Shown here piece by piece: positions 23,716 through 35,206 of a stretch of DNA of 64,000 bases. Position 1 is the stretch's first letter; each line of letters opens with the position of its first letter. Made by a program: the position numbers and the translations under genes. Source of the DNA: Proteles cristata cristata (lineage: Eukaryota > Chordata > Mammalia > Carnivora > Hyaenidae); NCBI GenBank assembly GCA_017311185.1, contig JAESUZ010000134.1:460001-524000 (forward strand). Reading direction: 5' to 3'. Under the pieces are notes generated by a model, which saw nothing but the letters and a program-made list of their open reading frames with translations, searched no databases and had not been told where the DNA came from.

Positions 23716-25007
23716 GGGGGAGGCATTGTTTGCTGACCACTAGTATCTTGGAAAATTCTTGACATAAACTATATCACTAAGTGAAGTCTTTTATTCATTG
23801 AACACATATTAAATTTTAATTAAACATTTGCTACCTAGATTTCAATTAATTATCTAAATCATGGGAATCCTGCAGGTAGGCAAAGCTATTCTAGCTTTAC
23901 AAATATTTATCCTGATTTAAAATATTCATACTAGTGATATGGCATGAAAACCATCTTCTCTATTTAAAGTGCTTATAAAAGTTATAAATATTATGTTGCC
24001 TATGACTATTTGTTTACTAAATGGAAAGCTAATTGACTAATGTTTTTATCAGAAAAGAACATCTTTGCTACTAAAAATGATTTATATTTTTAAAGTATGA
24101 GACTAGAGAAAATAATCGGCAGTGCTTATTTTCAGTGCTATGTTACAGAGAAAAGGAAGTTTTATTCATGCAAAGTGAAAAGTTCACCAGTGTTCATACT
24201 ATCACTTTTTAATAATAAAAATGAGGTACTCAAATAATATTTTCAAAGGCTTAATTTGCCTGTGCTTAAAGCAAGCCTAGCAGGTCGGCTAATATTCTTG
24301 CAATGAGCATAGTCATTTAAGCAATGCACAGGTTATAACTCTACTGTTTTCTGAACTAACAATTTTATTTTTTCCTATGGGAGCAATTATTCTACAAAAT
24401 GACAAAGTGGCAAGGGCAAAAATCTACTTACCAATGGCATACAATAACTTCTTTGTTTTAGAGTTGGGATTCTTGATCTCATTAATGGCCCGAAATTGCA
24501 TGGCATGCTTTTCCATTTAGACAATTAACATATTAATCTACTTCATGTGGTATCCATCTGCTCATATATAATTTTTCAGAAATATTATCCATACCTCCTT
24601 GCATTCATGTCCCATAGCTATTTTTAAAAGCAATATATAATTACTAGATGTTATAAAATATTAACATATAGTACCTGGGGGGAGTTATTGGCTTTCAGAA
24701 ATGAAAAATTACAGCCAAATCTTTTTGTAAATCTCTAAAACTTAGATATTAATGGGTAGTATTAAGGTAGTTCATTTTCCAACTCACGTTTTCCTACTTG
24801 AACTTTTTGTGCAGTTTGGAAAATCAGGACATTTTGTGGTTACTGGTAGGTAACTTTATAGAAATGAAGGATTAAGAAAAAAAGATGAGTTAAGTCTTAC
24901 ATGTTTCTGTAAATTGAATTATTACACAGGACTTCTCTGATCCCTTTTGTCAGTCTAGAGCAAAAACTTAATAGTAATAGAAAAAAAAAGATCACAGAGT
25001 ATTAAAG
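23716..25007. other. Repeat-free unassigned sequence
   Basis: No transposable element recognised. The part around 24250-24560 is compositionally balanced and complex (for example 'gcctagcaggtcggctaat'). This could be conserved non-coding DNA, but conservation cannot be judged from one sequence. Confidence 0.45.
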
Positions 25008-25022
25008 AAATAATAATTTTTA

Positions 25023-25239
25023 ATTTTTTAAATGTTAATTTCTTTTTGAGAGAGAGACAGAGACAGAGTGTGCTCAGGGGAAGGACAGAGAGAGAGGGAG
25101 ACACACAATCTGAAGCAGCCTCAGGCTCTGACCTGTCATCCTAGAGCCCAATGAGAGGCTTGAACTCATAAGCTGTGAGATCATGATCTGGGCTGAAGTT
25201 GGACACTTAACTGACTGACCCACCCAGGCTTTCCCCCCA
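25023..25239 (-). mobile_element. Carnivore SINE with perfect 15-bp TSD
   Basis: T-rich tail, 'ttgagagagagacagagacag', 'gagatcatgatctgggc', and head decayed to 'gacccacccaggctttcc'. Perfect TSD aaataataattttta at 25008-25022 and 25240-25254, although the body itself is clearly mutated. Confidence 0.95.
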
Positions 25240-25424
25240 AAATAATAATTTTTATATAGTGAAGAAAATCACATTTGTTTATGCCTCACATTTCTTGTTT
25301 ATTGGAATGCATGGGATATGGAATTATACTATTTTTCAAAATCCATAAATAAATACAAATACATGTAATTGTGTCACTGAATATATAATATATTCTAAAT
25401 GTTATCACCTGTATAGTTAATAGA

Positions 25425-25545
25425 CTATAACTGGGGCTGAACTAGTTCAGGTCAATTCCAGGTTTTCTTGCTTACTGTGTGACCTCAGGGACATTTTTTA
25501 ATCTTTCTGTACCTTGGTTTCCTCGTGTGTAAAATTTGAAGTGTT
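25425..25545 (+). mobile_element. MIR element
   Basis: 'cttgcttactgtgtgacctcagggacattttttaatctttctgtaccttggtttcctcgtgtgtaaaattt' is an evident match to the MIR core 'tagctgtgtgacc...cctctctgagcctcagtttcctcatctgtaaaat'. Confidence 0.8.
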
Positions 25546-25555
25546 GTCAACCAGA

Positions 25556-25910
25556 GAAACAACCTAAGCCTTGGTGTCCGGAGTTTTTATTACAGGTCAG
25601 ATAGTTAATTAGGCAGCATCTGTGTCACTGACCTTTGCTACTCAGATTACATACTCCCTGCCCCAAGAGCAAGAATTAAGCATTTGCTGTAAATCACAAT
25701 GTTAGCTTAAATATCTGATCAAACTGGTACTATGCAGCTCAAGGCCTCAGGCATACAAAAATACTCTTATCAGGCAAGATATTTTAAGGGCCCAGAATTC
25801 ATCTCCAAGGAGCTGACCTATTGCCATTACTGAAGTCATACCTTCTTTTGGGGAATGTGCAGGATTTGAACACTACAGACCTGCTGAGTTAACACTTTAC
25901 TTCACAGTGC
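25556..25910. repeat. Old LTR-like repeat, second copy
   Basis: 'cctaagccttggtgtccggagtttttatta' and 'ctcaggcatacaaaaatactcttatcaggc' correspond in order to the blocks at 7078-7100 and 7280-7305. Likely an ancient LTR. The family is not assigned. Confidence 0.5.
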
Positions 25911-26116
25911 TACTGAATAAACTTCTCAAGTCTTTATGCTGTAAATTTTATCAAAAATAGTCAAGAGCAAAGGCATAGATATTTTCTAAAAACCATATAC
26001 ATTCTTACTTCATGTAATATATTTTAGTTTCTATTGGTGAAATCTGTTGAAATATATTTATTTTACTTGAAAGTGCATTTGTTTTAAAAAAGGAAATTAA
26101 GATTTAAAACAAGATA

Positions 26117-26204
26117 CTTTACCTGAAACTAATATTACACTGTATATTAACTAATTGAAATTTAAATAAAAACGTGAAAGAACTAAATACAAATTAAAAA
26201 TAAA
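26117..26204 (+). mobile_element. Extremely truncated LINE-1 tail with TSD
   Basis: Only 88 bases: 'cctgaaactaatattacactgtatattaactaattgaaatttaaataaaaa' plus an A-rich tail, the text of an older mammalian L1 3' terminus. A perfect 12-bp TSD (taaaacaagata) at 26105-26116 and 26205-26216 shows it inserted at this minimal size. Confidence 0.85.
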
Positions 26205-26717
26205 TAAAACAAGATATCCTACCCAACAGATACCTTGGGGAAACTTGAGTTCTGATTAATTATGTATGTACTTCGTTGACAAAGAGTAAACTAAAAAGAC
26301 TCTTTCACTTATACCTCTTTACAGAAAATAACTCTAAAATTTTTCTACCTGCAAAACTCTGCTTTAGTATATTATACAGTAAATTATATATTTTCTCTCC
26401 ATAAATATAACTTCAAACTACTGAATATGTGGAACAAAAATTGGTTAATGAATACATAATAGCACATATAATCTGTAAATCTATATTACAGATTTTTAGC
26501 ACCTCAAAATTACTCCCATCAACTACCATTAGAGTATATTGATGAATCAACACTAATCTACTAAAAGTATGGTTAAACAAGACTCCTTAAACTTAGTTAT
26601 GAGCATATGCAGGAGAAAGATTGTAATATTTCATTCAAGGAAAAAAAGAGTTTTAGAAGGCCAGTTCAGCCCTTCATTTTTGTTAGTGACATTCAAAGGT
26701 AAATTAAAAGATGGGTC

Positions 26718-26844
26718 AGGGGTGCCTGAGTGGCTCAGTCAGTTGAGTGTCCAACTCTTGATTTTAGCTCAGGTCATGATCTAGGGATTGTGGGATCAAG
26801 CTCCACATCCGGGCATCATGTTGAGCCTGAAGCTTGCTTGAGTT

Positions 26845-26909
<65 letters not shown>

Positions 26910-26975
26910 CTCTGTCTGCCTCTCTCCCATTCTCTCTCCTCTAAAAATAAAATTAATCTTAAAATAATAAAAATA
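26718..26975 (+). mobile_element. Carnivore SINE carrying a long (TC)n array
   Basis: Head 'caggggtgcctgagtggctcagtcagttgag', older-subclass wording 'ccaactcttgattttagctcagg', an uninterrupted (TC)n tract at 26847-26906, and tail 'aaaaataaaattaatcttaaaa'. Frames reading through the tract are low-complexity (SLSLSL / RERERE). Confidence 0.95.
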
Positions 26976-27199
26976 AATGATGGTATAATCATTGTGAGAC
27001 AGTAAGGGAAGACCTGGTTCAGATCTGTTTGGTCTGGTTCTACTTGATTCAAGTTCATTAAGGAAAGATATCGTTAAGAAAGAATGTAATGTGTGTGTGT
27101 GTGTAATACATATATTATGTGGTTACATATAATTAGCACCTAAAGAAGTGTCAAGAATTATCTTGGGAGAGATTCCTTTAGGGGAAATAACTCGAGTTT

Positions 27200-27320
27200 T
27201 TTAACAGAAATATGGGTTCCATATCTGCCTCCTGTTCTCTGTGTGACCTTGATCAAAGTATTTACTCCTTCATAACCAAAGTTTTTTATACCTGTTTCCC
27301 CGTCTGTAATTTGAGTTGAG
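27200..27320 (+). mobile_element. MIR element
   Basis: 'tgcctcctgttctctgtgtgaccttgatcaaagtatttactccttc...gtttccccgtctgtaatttgag' matches the MIR core block. Confidence 0.7.
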
Positions 27321-29612
27321 TTTTGGTAGGGAACCTTAATTTAAGTAGAGGAAGCCATTCCCTGACTTGGATCTAAACTGTGTTCAATCCTGGAATTTAG
27401 GAAAGTCTTGGCATGTTTGCCTTCCCTGCCAAAAGTACATTTGTATGGGGACTAATTGATCTTCTGCACAAGAATTCCTTGTTGATGAACAGGCCAAAAA
27501 AAAGCTTCAATTTACTGCAAAACCTTGGTGTTTGAGGGAAATTCATGATTCTTTGTGAAGTTTTGGTTGAAGCGGCAATGATTCTTCATGTGAATGGTCA
27601 TACTCTGGCAGTATCAGAGAGGAAGGATAATATCACATGGAGGATGGTTGATAAATTTCCTGAGCCATGAGGGTTTTTTGTTGTTTTGCATTTTGTTTTA
27701 CTGTATACAAGACTCCAAAAATTAACTTAAAAATTTGAGAGGGGAGGAATTGGTTGAATAGTTGGTAAAATATGTGTTCTATGAGAATAAAATTACTACT
27801 TCTCATGATTAATACAAAAATCAAATTAGATAATGACTGGAAAAACACTTCATAAACTATCAAATCCTAAGTAATGTTAAACACAGGTTTTATAGAAGAA
27901 CCTTTCCATCAGATATGTTAGGGGAACTCTCAAAATGATAGAATTTTTCCCAATTCTGTTCTCTTAGCTATGGACCACTTGATCAAATAACTGTAATTCA
28001 AATTTGGCATAGTTCCTAGGAGACCTACATATTCAAGGAAGCTCTTTCAGGTATTATTATGTTGAAGACAATGTTCACACTTTAAGACATCGAGAATGAA
28101 GGAGAAATTTGATCTAGTTACCTGGTTAATTCATGCTTGAGAAAAAATACAACTGTCTGCATAGTCTATGAAAAATTGACTAATGTTACAAATTCATGAC
28201 TTTTAGCACTTGAGAAATTTCTTAGGTTCATATACTGATAAGTAATCTTCCAAAGACTCATTACAAATTACACTTTTTAGTTCTCAAATACATTGTTCTG
28301 TCTGTAATAGATTTATTTTTCATTATAGTTAGTAGATCTAATTTTTCTTTCTTGTACTTCACATTAACCCTAACTACTCTACCTCCTTTTGCCCAGTGTT
28401 TTTTGATTCAGAATAATTAGATTTTTTCAGATTTTTAGGATTTGTAAATATGCTATTTGGACAGATGCATACTTCTGTGAATTCTGTCTATGCTAAAAAT
28501 AATTTTTAATGATATTTTTAAAAAAATACATTTTCTCTCAAATGGGTAAAATGTTAATCCATGTCTTACTGATAGACTGAACCTTTAAATATATATGTGT
28601 GTATACATATATATACACACACACACATATATATATATATATTTTTTTTTTGTAGAGAAATATCCTGAGTATTGATTTTCAGCTAAGCTTGTCTCTATTT
28701 CAAAGGTCACATTTCTGAAATGAGTATACTGTGTGTGTGTGTGTCTGTACATATGTGTGCATGCATGCTTTTCTAACACATCTGTTTCTAGTTTCAACTA
28801 ACTATAAGAGACTAAAAGTAAATCATGGGTGAAAATATTCAAGGAAAAAGTCAGATTTTGATTTTCCAAATATCAAAGGAGAGTCTTATAAATGTTAAAT
28901 AAAATAAAAGTATCTTAGGAATAAAATGTAACTCATGTTCTCTTAGAAATATATTGGAATTTACTTTTAACTGGAACATTTTTTTTCATCATTAGTGCCC
29001 CAAAACATAAAACATACAATTTAAGGGAAAAAGTAGATCAATATTATAATAATTCCAGTTAAGCCAAATGTCACTGAGAATCCTAAAATCTCTAAGATTC
29101 TCATCTCTTATGTATATAAGTAATAAATCCCCTAGGACTATGTATGTAATGGTTTTTACTCCCTGATTAGGTTAAGTCATAAGGCAAAAAGGATTTTGTA
29201 ATTAAAATTCTAAAGAATAGATGATTAGCTTGAGAGTCATCCTAGTGTACTACTATACCTCCAGAAAATGACTTAATTTTCTGCTTTAGTGCAAGTTTCA
29301 TGGTCATTCAATAGAAATTAGTTCAAAATTTTCTTCTCATCACTTCAAATATGTTCCTTTATATTTTTCATGCTTCTTTTTCATATTTTCTTTGCTTCTA
29401 ACTCTAGGATAAACCTTTCTTGCTGACAATAACCTGCAATTCTTGGTTTGTCTTTTTCTACCTTCTCTATTATCTTTTATCAATTATTTTTTCTATCTTT
29501 TGCATATTTAATTTTTACTAGCTTCTTTTATTTTTGACCCACACTCAACACCTTGGAATCATTTTACCAGCTTTTCTGGTTAATGACTGAATTTTTCCAA
29601 TCTAAGTGACTG
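27321..29612. other. Unassigned sequence
   Basis: No recognised SINE, L1 or exon. It holds the alternating AT/GT tract listed separately and short (GT)n runs at 28731-28744. Confidence 0.5.
28587..28640. repeat. Alternating AT/GT/AC tract, near-palindromic
   Basis: About 54 bases of alternating purine-pyrimidine: (AT), (GT), 'atacatatatatac', (AC)7, (AT)n, followed by T11. The GT block on the left faces the AC block on the right, allowing a hairpin. Confidence 0.9.
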
Positions 29613-29622
29613 TGATTCACTT

Positions 29623-29710
29623 TCATTTTTATTTATTTTTTTTATTTTTTAGAGAGAGAGTGCATGCAAGTGGGAGTGAGGCAGAGGGAGGGAAGGAGGA
29701 AGGGAGAAAG

Positions 29711-29747
<37 letters not shown>

Positions 29748-29855
29748 CATAAACAGGGTCCATGCTCAGCACAGGGCTCAATTCCTCAACCCTGGGATCA
29801 TGACCTGAACCAAATCAAGAGTTGGATGCTCAACAGACAGTCACTCAGGCACCCC
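29623..29855 (-). mobile_element. Carnivore SINE with (GA)n array and TSD
   Basis: T-rich tail, G/A-rich middle with (GA)n at 29714-29745, 'gggatcatgacctgaacc', head 'cagtcactcaggcacccc'. TSD tgattcactt at 29613-29622 and 29862-29871. Confidence 0.95.
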
Positions 29856-29945
29856 AAATTTTGATTCACTTCTTATAATGGCTGTCACATTCATCCCTTC
29901 ATAGCCATTCATAGTACCACTGCCTAATTTCATTCCCTCCCCTCC

Positions 29946-30129
29946 ATTTTTTTTCCTAAAGGGCATGGCCAGGGGAAGAGCACAGAGAGAGGGAGAGGAA
30001 AAGAATCCCAAGCAGACTCCATGCTGTCAGTGCAGAGCCACATTTGGGGGCACTCAGAAACCTTGAGATCATGACCTGCACCGGTATCAGTAGTCAGAGC
30101 TTAATCGGCTGAGCCATCCAAGTGCCACA
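29946..30129 (-). mobile_element. Carnivore SINE, older copy
   Basis: 'aggggaagagcacagagagaggg', 'cttgagatcatgacctgc', and head 'cggctgagccatccaagtgcca'. Diverged. No clear TSD. Confidence 0.9.
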
Positions 30130-30349
30130 GGCCCCTTTTGTCTCATAGCTGGACTCTTGTAATGGCTTTCTATTGCTTGAAATATCCATTTTTACATCCA
30201 GGTTACTCATAACACATCTTTGTTTGTATTGCTTTGTTAAATGAAACATTTCAAGAACTCCCTAATGAATGAAGTGTTAACGTTTGCAATCTATTTTGTC
30301 CACGTGTCAATAATGAGTCTTCAAAATTCAGAATAAAGTGCTATGTCCT

Positions 30350-30590
30350 TATTTAATTCTTCTTTGCTATCCAGAGACAAAAACAAATGTGATTGTTCCT
30401 TCTAAATTTCTAGAAGTAATTCCTTTGAATCACTCTAATTACTATTATCCCAAACTGCCACTAGCATTTATCATTTATCTCCTAATTTCGTATTATATAA
30501 AGGGCAAGGATTACAGTATGTGTATATATTTATACCACTAAAATAGCACCTTGCAGATTGTAGGTATTTGATAAACATTAATTCAAAAGT
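30350..30590 (+). mobile_element. L2 3' end remnant
   Basis: Ends with 'aatagcaccttgcagattgtaggtatttgataaacattaattcaaaag', comparable to the L2 terminus 'cagtgcctggcacatagtaggtgctcaataaatatttgttgaatg'. The preceding 'ttatttaattcttctttgctatccagag' also fits. Confidence 0.55.
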
Positions 30591-31799
30591 TTAGTTTAAG
30601 CCTTAACTTTATATATCTTTAGGATTCTTGCATTTGCTTAAGAGTTTATTTACTAGATTTTCTATCACATATTAAAATTTTAAAGACAGTATATGCAACG
30701 CTGTCATTCAAGGTGCGTGTGTTTGTATTTCTTCTTCTTTTAATCTATAGACTTATTAGATTGAAAAAAAAAAGTTCCATGTACCAAGATTTTTTTTTCC
30801 AAAAGAAATCTAAAGAAAAAAATACAGCACTAATCTAGCAGAAATGGATATAGTTGTTAAATTCTGAAAACATTCAGATATGTCACATTATGATGATTAA
30901 AATATTGATCTATTCTTACATAACTTAAAATTACAGTGTTGGTATTCTTGAATTTATCATGTAAAACCCTGGCTTTTTTCTACCATTATTAATCAAGTGT
31001 CCAATAATGACAAGCTATAAGGAGATATAATTAGTCAAAAAATTTTTTTTTATTTTTACAACTTACTATGTAGCCTGTTTCAGAGTGTTCTGAAGACTAT
31101 TATTACTGAGTATTTAAGCTAGAAATTCCTATCAAAGTAATCAAAATATAGTGTACAAGGTAGATTTATGGTTATGTTTTAGATTTGCTCATATTTTTCA
31201 TTAGTTTGAAATATAGCAGATTACTAGGATGGCTCCATTATGAATTAGACAATTGTATTATGTTACCTGTTGAAACTTCTTATATTATATACTTTTAGTC
31301 TATGATGAAACATTGAATTTGAACCAACACATTGTGTCCCTCTAATAACAGTTTTGAAACTTTGATTATATAATAGACCTTAAAGAGAGATATTAGAATT
31401 TTGGTCGATAGTATTTTTGCTGTATTTCTGTGCTCATGTAACAGCTTCAAATATGTTTATAAGGACACACAAAAACTATTACAGGTTCATGTGTGAGAGC
31501 GTGTGAGCATATGAAATACCACCTAGTAAATATGTTTAATTTTGTGACCTGACCTCCCTTGTTATGACTGAAGTGTATATTCTGAGGTTACATAAACTTA
31601 TTTTATACTTTAACCTTAAAATATAGAGTTCTGGCTACAGTTAGCTGGCCACATCTTACAGACATAGCATTTTCCTTCTCTGTAACAGATAACCGGTGCT
31701 GATTAATTCTAATGCCTTGTTTCACATACTTTCAACTACTTTGTATTTTTACTTCGATTTCTACTCCAGCTCTCCCTATCTATTGAAGTAGTATATGAA
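30591..31799. other. Unassigned AT-rich sequence
   Basis: No recognised element or exon. Confidence 0.5.
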
Positions 31800-31949
31800 T
31801 ACTTGAAGCTCATGGATTACATCTTTTTTAACCTCTTAATCTCCTCCATGTATTTTCTCACCCCTCACTCTCCGTCACTAGCAACAACCAATTTGTAATC
31901 TGTTCTCGGTATCTGCAAATTTGTTTTTGTTTTCTAGGATTCCATATAT

Positions 31950-32176
31950 GGAGCACTTGGGTGGCTCACTTGGTTGAGCATCTGACTTCGGCTCAGGTCA
32001 TGATCTCAAGACTTGTGAATTTGAGCCCCGCATTAGGCTCTGTGCTGACAGCTCAGTACATGGAGCGTGCTTCAGTTTCTGTGTCTCTCTCTCTCTCTCT
32101 GACCCTCCCCTGCTCATGCTTTCTCTTTCTTTCTCTCTCTCTCAAAAATAAATAAACATTTAAAAAATGTAAAAAT
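31950..32176 (+). mobile_element. Carnivore SINE inside an old L1
   Basis: Head 'ggagcacttgggtggctcacttggttgag', core, CT run at 32083-32100, 'caaaaataaataaacattt' tail. TSD gattccatatat (31938-31949) versus gattccaaatat (32177-32188). Confidence 0.96.
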
Positions 32177-32282
32177 GATTCCAAATATAAGATAGATGAT
32201 ACAGTATTTGTCTTTTTGTCTGATTTACTTAGCACAAATTTCTGTGTCCATCCATGTTCTTTTTTATGGTTGAATAACATAC

Positions 32283-32285
<3 letters not shown>

Positions 32286-32321
<36 letters not shown>
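32286..32321. repeat. (TG)n microsatellite within old L1
   Basis: 18 uninterrupted TG units, at the position where mammalian L1 ORF2-end text often carries a TG/TA run. Confidence 0.97.
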
Positions 32322-32323
<2 letters not shown>

Positions 32324-32866
32324 CATATTTTTATCTGTTCATCCATTGGTGGACACTTAGGTTATTTCCATATATTGGCTATTATAAATAATGAGGTCTT
32401 ATAGTTCTTATCTTAGTTCTTCTGAAATACCTAATACAGCATTCTATACGTACTGGGCTGTACATATAACTGACATGGTATATAGTTTGCAGTTTAGAAA
32501 GTTTGGATTCAAACTCTGGTTCTATATGTTAATTCAGCACATGGGAAAAATCTCACTCCAGCCACCTCTTCTCGAATATTAAGTTGGTAGGGTAAGGTCA
32601 ATAAGCAGCCTCTTAAGATCAAATGAAAATATTTGCACAAAATAATTGTATAAATTCCAGACAGCTTTAATATATATTGTGGAATTCATTATTAGATTAA
32701 GTTTATATTAAATGTGTATAATAAATAGTATGTAGATATTATTAATGCTTGCAAAAAGTCGCTATCTCAACAAAACTTACTCTGGGGGAAACACAACTTA
32801 CTCTGGATTTAGTATATTATATCTGACCACAGAATAACTAAATAGGCTTTAAATGCATTTAGTTCT

Positions 32867-33088
32867 GGGGCACCTGGGTGGCTTAGTCGGTTAAGTGTCC
32901 GACTTTCGCTTAGGTCATGATCTCGCGGTTCGTGGGTTCGAGCCCCGCGTCGGGCTCTGTGCTGACTGCCAGCTCGGAGCCTGGAGCCTGTTTCAGTCTG
33001 TGACTCCCTCTCTCTCTGACCCTCCCCTGTTCACGCTGTCTCTCTCTCTCTCCCCTGGAAATAAATAAAACATTTTAAAAAAATAAAT
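32867..33088 (+). mobile_element. Near-consensus felid SINE with perfect 16-bp TSD
   Basis: Almost unmutated felid subtype: 'ggggcacctgggtggcttag', 'ctcgcggttcgtgggttcg', 'gccccgcgtcgggctctg', 'ctgactgccagctcggagc', and tail 'gaaataaataaaacatttt'. It retains six or more CpGs. Perfect TSD aaatgcatttagttct at 32851-32866 and 33089-33104. It appears to be among the youngest insertions here and so a candidate for presence/absence polymorphism. Confidence 0.97.
32879..32945 (+). promoter_or_regulatory. Internal RNA polymerase III promoter (A and B boxes) of the SINE
   Basis: A box tggcttagtcgg at 32879-32890 fits TRGYNNARNNGG. B box ggttcgagccc at 32935-32945 fits GGTTCGANNCC. Both are intact here, unlike in most other copies in the window. 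This is inherited from the tRNA ancestor. Activity at this locus is not shown. Confidence 0.7.
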
Positions 33089-33234
33089 AAATGCATTTAG
33101 TTCTAACTTAACGTAATAAAAATAGAAAACAAACAAAATCTTGTGAATCTAGTGTGATCCGTTAAATTATAGAGGGTCTTTTAATTCTACCCAAATTACT
33201 AACTCTTTTGTATTGTATACATCGTTGTATATTC

Positions 33235-33500
33235 CCTTTGGGTGTTATGTTCTCATCATGTTTCTTTACTCTTTAACTCTGCTTAGATGTTTCTCCTCCG
33301 TGATCCCAAAACAATATAGATGTTTCATATTATATTATATGTTAGAGTTTATTTATATTCTTGTGTATTTCATTATTTAGTTTATAAAACTAAAAGCTTT
33401 GTGAAAGGATCATGCTATCTTGTTCATTAATACATCCAAAATAATTAGCTAAGTGTTTCTCACAATAGTAGGGACTCTGAATATTTTGTCTAATACATAC
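33235..33500 (+). mobile_element. L2 3' region remnant
   Basis: 'actctgcttagatgtttctcctccgtgatccc' resembles L2 'agctcagatgtcacctcctcagagaggcc'. It is followed by 'aaaagctttgtgaaaggatcatgctatcttgttca...tagggactctgaatatttt', like the L2 end. Confidence 0.55.
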
Positions 33501-33718
33501 ATTTAGATTTATACCCTAATTAAATATAATTGTAAGCATATTTCTAAATGGCTTCACTTTAGATGAAGAAATATCTTTACAATCCAAATTTAAATTTCAA
33601 TAAAATCTTTAAAACATATTTGTTGAGGATGAGTCTATTGATGTTCAGTAGGCAAATTTTCTAGGATTTTATTTAAAAAAAAAGGAAAATACCTCAATCT
33701 AGCTTAAGAAAAAATGTG

Positions 33719-33924
33719 TTTTTTTTTTAAATTTTTTATTGTCAGAAAGAGATAGCAAACTGGGGAGGGGCAGAGAGAAAGAGAGACAGAATACTAAGAA
33801 GGCTCAGCACTGATAGCACAGAGCCCAATGTAGGGCTCAAACTCACAAACCATGGACTGTGAGATCATGACCTAAGGTGGTCAAATGTTGGATGTTTAAC
33901 CAACTGAGCCATCCAGGACCACCC
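33719..33924 (-). mobile_element. Carnivore tRNA-derived SINE
   Basis: T10/A-rich tail, 'ggggaggggcagagagaaagagagacagaat', 'tgagatcatgacctaagg', and head 'ccaactgagccatccaggaccacc'. No clear TSD. Confidence 0.93.
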
Positions 33925-34123
33925 TGTTGAGACGTTTTTAAAAAGTGAAGTGTAGCATTAACACATGAGAAAGGGATATAATTATAGATTTTTATTCTGT
34001 TGATTTTTGCTTTATATATATATATAATAATTTTGAAATTATTTTCTTATGTACAAACATATTTAGAATGTTTCTTTCCTTTTTAATAAATACCCACTTT
34101 GTGAAAATGAAATATTCTTCTTT

Positions 34124-34344
34124 TTTAAAAAAATATTAATTTTTTTATGTCTTTATTTTTTTTTATTTTGAGAGACAGGCAGAGAGCGAATGGGGGAGGG
34201 GCAGGCAGAGAGGGAGACACAGAATCTGAAGCAGGCTCCAAGCTGTCAGCACAGAGCCTGACATGGGGCTTGAACCCACCATCCGTGAAATCATGACCTG
34301 AGCTGAAGTCAGATACTTAACCGACTGAGCCACCAGGCACTCCT
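34124..34344 (-). mobile_element. Carnivore SINE with TSD
   Basis: Tail 'tttttatttttttttattttgagag', 'ctgaagcaggctccaagctgtcagcacagagcctgac', and head 'gactgagccaccaggcactcc'. TSD gaaatattcttcttt (34109-34123) versus gaaacatccttcttt (34345-34359). Confidence 0.95.
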
Positions 34345-34359
34345 GAAACATCCTTCTTT

Positions 34360-34943
34360 ACACATGGTAATATTTTTACTTTGATATTTATTTTGGCTAG
34401 TATTAATACAGCCTGTCTTTCTTTCTTTTCATTAGTGTTTGCACAGTATCTATTTTTTAAATCATTTTATTCTTTTATAATTTTTATTTTCATAGGCAGT
34501 ATATAGTTAAGTCTTCTAGCTTGATCCAATTTTACAATATCTGCATTTTATTTGAGCTATATTAGCTTCCTAATTTCTTAGTATATCAGTCTTATTAATT
34601 TTAATGCATGCATGCTATTTCAATATATTGCCAAGTGCCCCCAAAATTTTAAAGCAGCCACCAAATGCTAGGCCAGCTTGCCATATTTGATGGATTTGGC
34701 TGATAATAAAAAAATAAGTTCAAGTGAATTTAGGAAGGAATTTAGGAATTCATGGCACAACAATAGCATCATCTTCATGTTCACATCAGGTTCTGTACCC
34801 CTGCCAAGTCCCAAATCCCATGGAGGCACTAAAGAAAGAATCCAGATGAATACTCTGCACATAAGTTTCTTTTTCACGTAGAAAGGACACCTCTAATCTT
34901 ATAAGGGCATTGCTAAAAACCTGTCCAACCCCTACCCCACACA
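34360..34943. other. Unassigned sequence
   Basis: No recognised repeat or exon. Opposed open frames at 34668-34881 overlap each other and have no known product. Confidence 0.45.
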
Positions 34944-35206
34944 GAAATATCACCTGTTTCTTGTTTCGTTTTATTTTGTTTTGTTTTAATTCCAGAATAG
35001 CGAACATACAGTGTTATATTTGTTTCAGGTATACAATATGGTGTTTCAACAATTCTATACGCTATCATTGCTCATCATGATAAGTTTATTTTGATGAGAT
35101 TATAAATTAATCCCCTTCACCTCTTTCACCCATTCACCTCCCACACATCCCCTCTGGTAACCAGAAATTTGTTCTCTATAGTGAAGAATTTGTTTTTCAT
35201 TTTTTG

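Larger units (their letters stand above)
31800..32395 (-). mobile_element. Old LINE-1 3' fragment interrupted by a SINE
   Basis: Left part 'ctccatgtattttctcacccctcac...caacaaccaatttgtaatctgttctc...attccatatat' and right part 'gatacagtatttgtctttttgtctgatttacttagcac...tccatccatg...ggttgaataacat...tgttcatccattggtggacacttagg...ggctattataaataatg' are the reverse complement of a mammalian L1 3' UTR and ORF2 end. 31950-32176 is a SINE inserted in it. Confidence 0.85.

Noticed and set aside
24361..24540. Possible minus-strand exon (ggtaagt-like donor at about 24427-24433 on the minus strand)
   Set aside because: No open frame with a matching acceptor and no recognisable protein text. A single donor-like motif is expected by chance.
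32879..32945. tRNA gene suggested by good A and B boxes
   Set aside because: The boxes belong to a tRNA-derived SINE with its CT-rich body and A-rich tail. No cloverleaf acceptor stem closes the sequence.
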